DNA from: Dysidea avara | Lineage: Eukaryota; Porifera; Demospongiae; Dictyoceratida; Dysideidae | Direction: 5' to 3' | NCBI RefSeq assembly: GCF_963678975.1 | Contig: NC_089272.1 | Location: 59,470,574-59,534,573 of the forward strand | Length of the DNA: 64,000 nucleotides | Part shown: one piece after another, positions 60,000-64,000 of the stretch | Position numbering within the stretch: the stretch's first letter is position 1 | How the letters are laid out: the number at the start of each line of letters is the position of its first letter | Notes under the pieces: generated by a model | Database searches by the model: none | What the model was told of the DNA's origin: nothing | Seen by the model: the letters and a program-made list of their open reading frames with translations, nothing else | Position numbers and translations under genes: made by a program

Positions 60000-60480
60000 T
60001 TATTTCACAAGAATAAAACACAAGCTGTTTCCATAGATAATATATATGGTATAATATCTGTGCTGTTTCATACTCACATAATCAATTTCACCAATAGCTG
60101 TGAATACCTCTGTGCTGCCAGGTAATGCGAGACGCCACTGAGAAATCAGTTGATGAGGCAACCAGTGAGAGAAACACGGTAAGAACAGCTCGGAACAGTC
60201 CATGCACTTGATATTAAAAACGGCAGGAGAAAAGAGTTCTTCTAAACTGGTCCTTCTGAAACAATTTTTTCGCCCTTCTTTTCTAGCCGCCAGGCTGGAG
60301 AACACGACGGTTGTTGGCCCTGCCGCGAACTACAGCTAGTCTTCCACTAAGAGTACATAATAGTTCCAGCTTGCTTCCACATGTCAGTATCCAGGATACG
60401 TACACAACATTATCCGGAAAAAATATTTCGTGAAAATTTTCTAAGTCCAAAGTGTGCCCAAAAAAAAAAATTCGCCCGAA
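60000..60480 (-). repeat. Inverted duplication, long arm (proximal part)
   Basis: Reverse complement of 52955-53370, sharing GTGTTTTATTCTTGTGA, CACTGGTTGCCTCATCAACT and GGCCAACA-type words at roughly 80 percent identity. Confidence 0.82.
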
Positions 60481-60733
60481 GCGGAGCGGAACATCGGATT
60501 TCATTCTCAATTCGATTCTCTCCTGGTTTTGTATGGCTTCTTTCTCACGGCTCCTGGTTTTGTTTGGCTTCCACAACTTGCTTGATACAAATCCGAGGCG
60601 GAGCGGAAAATCGGATTTCATTCTTACGTTAGTGCAGGAGCAATCTGCATGTATTCTCCTGGTTTTGTGTGGCTTCCACAACTCGCTTAATACAAACTCG
60701 AAACGGAGCGGAACATCGGATTTTATCGATAAA
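60481..60733 (+). repeat. CTCCTGGTTTTG minisatellite family, block 3
   Basis: GCGGAACATCGGATTTCATT and CTCCTGGTTTTGT-TGGCTTC repeat three times. The block resumes at 62576 after the Mutator-like insertion. Confidence 0.88.
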
Positions 60734-60742
60734 CTTTTGGAC

Positions 60743-62566
60743 TAGTCTCGCGTGGCCAGACCTCTTTTTCTCCATCACGGCGCTTATCGATTAGAGATTA
60801 TAAGCGCCTACTCCGAGGGTCTGGTCCAGAATCAATACGTAACTTGTTTCACACCCCAAGCTAGAGCTCGGAGTATTTAATTAACTTTCGTCATAAAACG
60901 TATACTTCCTTTTAACTTTCAAGCCACGTACGCACTGGAAATGCCATGAACAATTGCCGGTAGCGGTGATGAGAGCCACTGGGGCTGGTTATTATTATTA
61001 TTATTATTATTATTTAATGGGCTTGTAGATGCCAAGGCAAGCTAACTTGCCAGGCTAGGCCGCAGGCCTTTGAAGGTGCCCATATCTAGATTGCTTCCAA
61101 AAATTATCCAAGCGCAGCTTGAAGGTTGCAACTGTTGGTGCTGAAATGATAAAGTCAGGTAAGGAGTTCCATAGATTGACTATTCTATTTGTAAAAAAGT
61201 TCTGCCTAACAAGTAATCTTGATCTTTCTTTAAAAAGCTTAAGAGAATGGCCCCTGGTGGTAGCAGTATTTAAAGTAAAAAATGTAGATGGGTCCAAGTC
61301 ATAATGTTGTTTAAGTATCTTATATGTTTCAATCATATCACCCCTTTGACGTCTGCAATACAGAGAATAGAGATCCAGAATTTCAAGACGGCTTTCATAA
61401 GTCAAGTGGGCTAATCCGCGAAGGTGTTTAGTTGCACGTCTCTGAACCTTTTCAAGGGTGTCGATGTCTCTGGCCAAGTACGGACTCCAAGACTGCACAC
61501 AATATTCCAAATGCGGTCGAACATACATCTTATACAGAAATATAAACATATCAGTACAGTCAATTCTAAAAGATCGCCTAATAAGCCCAAGAACCTGTGT
61601 AGCCTTGACTGCAGCTTTTTGGCAGTGTAGAGATGGCTTGAGATCACTTGTGCACCACACTCCAAGGTCCTTCTCCTCGTTGACTAGTTCTAGGCCAGTA
61701 GATACATTTGTAGTGCCATCGTACATGGTGTATGATGCAGGAAGAGAGTTACCAATCTGCATTACTTTGCATTTGGCTGCGTTAAATCTAAGCAACCAAA
61801 CACTTGACCATTGCATTAACTTGTTGATATCATGTTGTAGTTTAAGGCTGTCATGAAAAGATTTAATGACCGAGTATATCTTGGTGTCATCTGCAAACAT
61901 CTTCAAATTACTCTCAATGAGGTCAGGCACATCGTTGACATACAGTATAAATAACAAGGGACCCAAGACTGAACCTTGAGGTACTCCACTCTGAACATCA
62001 ACCCAATCTGACTGAGACCCATTAACCACTACTCTCTGAAAACGATTTGTGAGAAAATTGGATAACCACAGGGACAAGTTTCCACGCACACCGTATGCTT
62101 CAAGTTTAGAAATCAATCTACGATGTGGTACAGTCAAATGCCTTACTGTAATCCAAGTATACCACATCAACCCCATAACCCTGGTCCACCGCACTTGTCC
62201 AGTCTTCAAAGGTTTCCAACAAATTAGTTAAACATGACTTGGTTTTCTAAGGCTGAAAAGGACACGGGTTGATTGCTTGTTCAGTTCTCCTTTAGCCTTT
62301 TCGTTTTCACAAGGAATCGTTCCATGACCTTTTCAACCGTAGCCTCAGTGTCTCTCATCACTGCTACCGGCAATCGTTCATGGTATTTCCAGTGCGTACG
62401 TGGCTTGAAAGTTAAAGGAAGTATACGTTTTATGACGAAAGTTAGTTAAACACCCCGAGCTCTAGCTTGGGGTGTGAAAACAAGTTTACGTATTGGAGCA
62501 GGCGCTTATAATCTCTAATCGATAAGCGCCGTGACGGAGAAAAAGCGATCTGGCCACGCGAGACTA
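60743..62566. mobile_element. Mutator-like element with exact 9-bp TSD carrying a LINE
   Basis: The ends TAGTCTCGCGTGGCCAGA pair over about 240 bp (60743-60986 and about 62340-62566; shared words include CGGCGCTTATCGATTAGAGA, CACACCCCAAGCTAGAGCTC and AACGTATACTTCCTTTAACT-like segments). CTTTTGGAC is duplicated at 60734-60742 and 62567-62575. Almost the whole interior is a minus-strand LINE copy. Its family relatives by end sequence may include 53989-54486. Confidence 0.92.
60990..62345 (-). pseudogene. CR1-like LINE RT, frameshifted, inside the Mutator-like element
   Basis: The minus strand reads KSCLTNLLETFEDWTSAVDQ, then GYGVDVVYLDYSKAFD (motif A). A 2-base loss near 62135 then shifts the frame to VPHRRLISKLEAYGVRGNLS. 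SGVPQGSVLGPLLFILYVND, catalytic FADD in LKMFADDTKIY, LRFNAAKCKVMQIG, EKVQRRATKHLRG, RLEILDLYSLYCRRQRGDMI and the final NFWKQSRYGHLQRPAA follow, with stop near 61055. The tail is (AAT)n at 60991-61013. The 5' end is cut off exactly where the right inverted repeat begins, so no endonuclease is present. Confidence 0.9.
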
Positions 62567-62575
62567 CTTTTGGAC

Positions 62576-62835
62576 AGTTTGCATGGATTCTCTCCTGGTT
62601 TATGTGGCTTCTTTCCCACAACTCCTGGTTTTGTTTGGCTTCCACAACTCGCTTAATAATATAAATTCGAAACGGAGCGGAACATCGGATTTCATTCTCT
62701 CCTGGTTTGTGCGGCTTTTTTTCCCCACAGCTCCTGGTTTTGTGTGGCTTCCACAACTTGATTATACACCCCCGTACAAATCGGAAGCGGAGCGGAACAT
62801 CGGATTTCATTCTTACTTTTGTGCAGGAGCAGTTG
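62576..62835 (+). repeat. CTCCTGGTTTTG minisatellite family, block 4
   Basis: Continuation of block 3 beyond the Mutator-like insertion: TTTCCCACAACTCCTGGTTT, CCACAACTCGCTTAAT and GGAGCGGAACATCGG repeats, ending in TTGTGCAGGAGCAGTT. Confidence 0.88.
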
Positions 62836-63375
62836 AGTGTAAGCTACGGTACCAGAACGAGTATAGAATCAGAATCACGATAACAACATAAGATTTCGTA
62901 TTTCAGGCAGGATTTTACTGGAGGTGTACGAGATTTCGAAGCAGTTGGTGACCCCTCGTTTTAGCTAGGAACGCCGTATTGAGTAATAGTTACCTAGCTA
63001 TAGTACCACTGGAAAAACCTAATGCTGATTTGTTATAGCTTATTTAGGCCTAAAAACATTTACACTATGCTGTGGACTCCCGAAACTTAGCTTAAGACAT
63101 GGCATGAATAGTTCGGCACGATATAGCCCAACAGTGAATGCAGCCACCCACCTTTGAGTTTCGGTGAGTTGTCACGATGAGTCAAATAACTATAAAGCGA
63201 CCAGTATAGCTTGTTTAAGCACAGTGTAACTCGGTAAACAACTCGTTCTTCTTCGTTTCTTCCCGTACGAACACGTTCAAAAATGGGCGGTTATTTGGGA
63301 GGTGCGCTCCAACTCAGATTGCTTTGAGCATGTGTACACGAGTAATTGGATCACGTGTCTCCGTTTCCAATCCCG
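62836..63375. other. No recognised gene
   Basis: Sequence of mixed composition without a supportable ORF or repeat. Confidence 0.45.
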
Positions 63376-63404
63376 GGTACGTAGTATATATAATCTATGG
63401 TTTC
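63376..63404. repeat. Empty-site-like relative of the 41.1-kb element flanks
   Basis: CCCGGGTACGTAGTATATA runs directly into TAATCTATGGTTTCACC. The first half matches the right flank and the second half the left flank (both inverted) of the element at 41079-43597. Confidence 0.7.
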
Positions 63405-63508
63405 ACCTGACTGTAGGGGCACCTAGTCTCGTTCTCTTTTGTGTGGGGGCGGGGAAAGAAAAGGGTCTGGTAAACATAGTATAGAATCGTTGTTGGGCTA
63501 CGGTAGGT

Positions 63509-63679
63509 GGGGAAAGTTACGCGTGGGAAAAGTTTCGCGATTGCATTAACTATCGCGAAAATTTTAGCTTCTACATGCTTGTATTTGTATTAGTATGCAA
63601 AATCAGCATCGCGAAACTTTTACGCCGGAATACAAAGTAGAGTGCAATTCGCGAAATTTTCCCACGCGTAACTTTCCCC
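63509..63679. mobile_element. 171-bp inverted-repeat MITE
   Basis: The ends GGGGAAAGTTACGCGTGGGA and their inverse pair over about 30 bp, extending through AAAGTTTCGCG. The target duplication is not clear. A separate hairpin with GTTACCATAG/CTATGGTAAC follows at 63700-63760. Confidence 0.8.
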
Positions 63680-63760
63680 GTGCAAATGACGTAATCTATT
63701 GCATTTGCGTCCTGTTACCATAGATATTTCAGTAGTAGCTATGGTAACATGACGCAAATA

Positions 63761-64000
63761 TTAGCAAATCACGCCATTCGTGCCAATCAACAATTAGTCT
63801 TGCGCCGCCGACCCAAAATTTTCCCGTCTGGCGCCGCCGACCGAAATTTTTGTTCTTTTAGGGAACGATATACATGATCTTATAAATAACTATTACAATT
63901 ACAAACAACTACTACAACTACAGCTAGCTACAGGTGGGAAACTATTACTAGGGGAAAAGGGGATTGTCATCATCATCCGAGCCCTGAAGGGCCCAGTACC
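63761..64000. other. Window end, no gene
   Basis: GGCGCCGCCGACC-like words occur twice (63801-63845), separated by AAAATTTTCCCGTCT. Nothing else is supported. Confidence 0.4.

Noticed and set aside
60283-60745. ORFs of 80-130 codons on both strands
   Set aside because: They lie across the CTCCTGGTTTTG minisatellite, where overlapping frames on both strands are open because of the repeat.

Overview
The window is AT-rich, intron-bearing animal DNA, and I think it most likely comes from a demosponge. The evidence is CR1/L2-like LINEs with short microsatellite tails, many hAT, Mutator-like and PIF/Harbinger non-autonomous elements, transposase families I associate with sponge and cnidarian genomes, and canonical GT-AG introns. 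The organism call is inference. No bacterial operons, rRNA, tRNA or CRISPR were seen.

Layout. 0-10 kb: repeat-rich DNA with hAT-like MITEs, a broken ZMYM1/DUF4371 (hAT-derived) gene copy, a 5'-truncated LINE reverse transcriptase and a near-perfect 244-bp palindrome. 10.2-24.8 kb, minus strand: one split gene of about 11 visible exons. It encodes an N-terminal zinc-finger-like region, a MULE-type DDE transposase, a SWIM finger, an AT-hook and a C-terminal PHD finger. Exon boundaries and phases agree almost throughout, but there are two in-frame stops and one frameshift. One intron holds a 2.82-kb uninterrupted TGCC/GGCA array, which appears to be the overgrown 3' tail of a dispersed repeat that has a second copy at 25.7 kb. 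25-35 kb: a duplicated repeat split by a hAT-like MITE, an isolated 3' exon of a gamma-butyrobetaine/trimethyllysine dioxygenase-like gene (27.05-27.59 kb), and several tandem and inverted repeats.

36-41 kb is the quiet host-gene part: an intact secreted fibrinogen-related protein (36011-36895, minus) with a TATA box, and an intact single-exon F-box protein of 613 residues (39101-40942, minus). 41.1-43.6 kb is a 2.5-kb element with long terminal inverted repeats; a related sequence at 63.38 kb looks like its empty site. 44.06-48.31 kb (minus) is a multi-exon P-element/THAP9-like transposase gene copy with several lesions and an apparent extra C-terminal region.

48.7-62.8 kb is dense transposon territory: an L2/CR1-like LINE copy with an open RT frame and a (TAATCA)n tail; two PIF/Harbinger-like elements with TTA duplications; three hAT-like elements with exact 8-bp duplications; two Mutator-like elements with exact 9-bp duplications, one carrying a LINE copy; and a large inverted duplication (52.3-54.0 kb against 57.4-62.8 kb) whose second arm was enlarged by these insertions. 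The last kilobase holds small inverted-repeat elements.

Overall the window pairs degenerate source-type transposases (MULE, P, hAT/ZMYM) with many non-autonomous elements bearing the matching target-site signatures. No functional link between a given transposase and a given MITE can be shown from the sequence alone.
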